Assembly (NCBI GenBank): GCA_024704765.1 | Contig: JAKMXF010000244.1 | Coordinates: 1 to 32,573 of the forward strand | Origin: Oopsacas minuta | Taxonomy: Eukaryota > Porifera > Hexactinellida > Lyssacinosida > Leucopsacidae | Length of the DNA: 32,573 nucleotides | Direction: 5' to 3' | Part shown: positions 31,966 through 32,573 of the stretch, piece after piece | Layout of the letters: every line of letters begins with the position of its first letter | Position numbering within the stretch: the first letter of the stretch is position 1 | Translations under genes and position numbers: made by a program | Notes under the pieces: model-generated | The model's input: only the letters and a program-made list of their open reading frames with translations | Databases searched by the model: none | What the model was told of the DNA's origin: nothing

Positions 31966-32573
31966 CTAAAGCTGCTGCTGTTGATCATTTTCTAAAAGTC
32001 TCTGCTTTTCATGACGATAATACTCCCTCTGCTCTTCAATCAGCTGTAGTTGAGCCGAGAATACTTCCATCTGTTTAAGGAGCACTTCTCGTTGCAGAGG
32101 AAGTAAATCAGAGACCTTTGTTGACTGTTCGATGCTCCTCTTACGCCTACGCCTTCCCTCTGGACGACTGTTAACTACAGTAACTTCTGGTCCCTCAAAC
32201 ACTGGTGTTACTTCTCTGCTTTCGCTAATCTCAGTGTGTGAAGGCAATGCTGTTGGGGCTTGAAACATATCAACGCTACCACATATTCCAGTGAACGCTG
32301 GCGTACTCGAGAACATCTGTGATACTCTCCCCGTCACAGATGTGGATAATTCCCTATCGGAGCTAAGGATCCGGATGTCTTCATCCTCCACTTCACCAGC
32401 TTCATTTGGCCCTCCTCCTGTCCTCCTCGCTTCCCTTCGACTGGAATCCACACGGGCTTTTGCGGAACCTTTTAGATTGTTCCACTTCTTCTTAATATCT
32501 TTCACATCTCGGTTGTTGCCATGGATGGAATTGATTTTCCTCATAACGTTGTTCCAAAGCCTCGTCTTTTTTT
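31966..32573 (-). CDS. Myb/SANT-like DNA-binding protein, likely Harbinger accessory ORF (5' partial)
   Basis: The frame is open from the window edge to a stop at 31966-31968; the first ATG inside is at 32542-32544, but KTRLWNNV upstream of it reads as part of the domain, so the true start lies outside. Counting from that ATG, residues 1-40 (INSIHGNNRDVKDIKKKWNN, then KGSAKARVDSSRREAR) match the end of the trihelix Myb/SANT-like fold seen in NAIF1/MSANTD-type proteins. An acidic, Ser/Thr-rich linker follows to about 125, then a basic RRRRKR likely nuclear signal (131-136). A charged C-terminal helix, probably coiled coil, spans about 148-187 and a glutamine tail ends the protein. PIF/Harbinger elements encode such a protein alongside their transposase to bring it to the nucleus and the DNA. 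The terminal repeat 220 bp beyond its stop supports that role. A host MSANTD/NAIF1-like gene is the alternative. Confidence 0.75.
   Translation of the reverse strand, partial: KKTRLWNNVMRKINSIHGNNRDVKDIKKKWNNLKGSAKARVDSSRREARRTGGGPNEAGEVEDEDIRILSSDRELSTSVTGRVSQMFSSTPAFTGICGSVDMFQAPTALPSHTEISESREVTPVFEGPEVTVVNSRPEGRRRRKRSIEQSTKVSDLLPLQREVLLKQMEVFSAQLQLIEEQREYYRHEKQRLLENDQQQQL

Overview
This is AT-rich eukaryotic DNA (about two thirds A+T, judged by eye), almost certainly from a metazoan with a transposon-rich genome. The evidence is a UDP-glucose pyrophosphorylase whose motifs and C-terminus match the animal UGP2 type, together with a typical animal mix of mobile elements: Tc1/mariner DD34E, pogo-like, hAT, Merlin, PIF/Harbinger and Ty3/gypsy. 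I see no bacterial operon logic, no CRISPR array and no convincing tRNA or rRNA. The species cannot be named from this window.

Layout. Positions 1-3500 hold a short repeat/hairpin array (187-351) and a ~1.1 kb palindrome (1993-3085). The only clearly intact host gene is an uninterrupted UGP2-type CDS on the minus strand (3508-5001); a strong splice-acceptor-like signal ends 12 nt before its ATG. A small foldback element (6906-7222) follows. Then come two decayed elements, both reading on the minus strand: a hAT transposase (about 7684-8900) and a Ty3/gypsy retrotransposon (about 8985-12350, order gag-PR-RT-RH-IN). From 12780 to 13682 lie a ~130 bp tandem repeat, a small hAT-type MITE with a perfect 8 bp target duplication, and a 26 bp tandem duplication.

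Positions 13.7-20 kb are mostly gene-free, with two more long inverted repeats (about 15985-16710 and 17860-18300) and a dead Merlin transposase (19456-20070). A 914 bp foldback with Tc1/mariner-style ends occupies 20892-21805. At 22763-25468 one Tc1-family element (A, 22854-24186) sits inside another (B). Both transposases are broken and both elements have recognisable terminal repeats and TA target sites. A 184 bp pogo-like MITE (25515-25698) follows, then a possible terminal exon of an unidentified minus-strand gene (25936-26227). After that come a tandem duplication and a run of four hairpins near 28.5 kb. The right edge holds one end of a PIF/Harbinger-like element (31652-31748) and its Myb/SANT-like accessory protein gene, which runs off the window.

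Apart from UGP2 the genes do not form a pathway: the window is one housekeeping gene among layers of mobile DNA at different stages of decay. I found no convincing new biological system. The most unusual signals are the density of long palindromes, the intronless UGP2 with its 5' acceptor signal, the nested Tc1 pair and the hairpin run at 28.5 kb.
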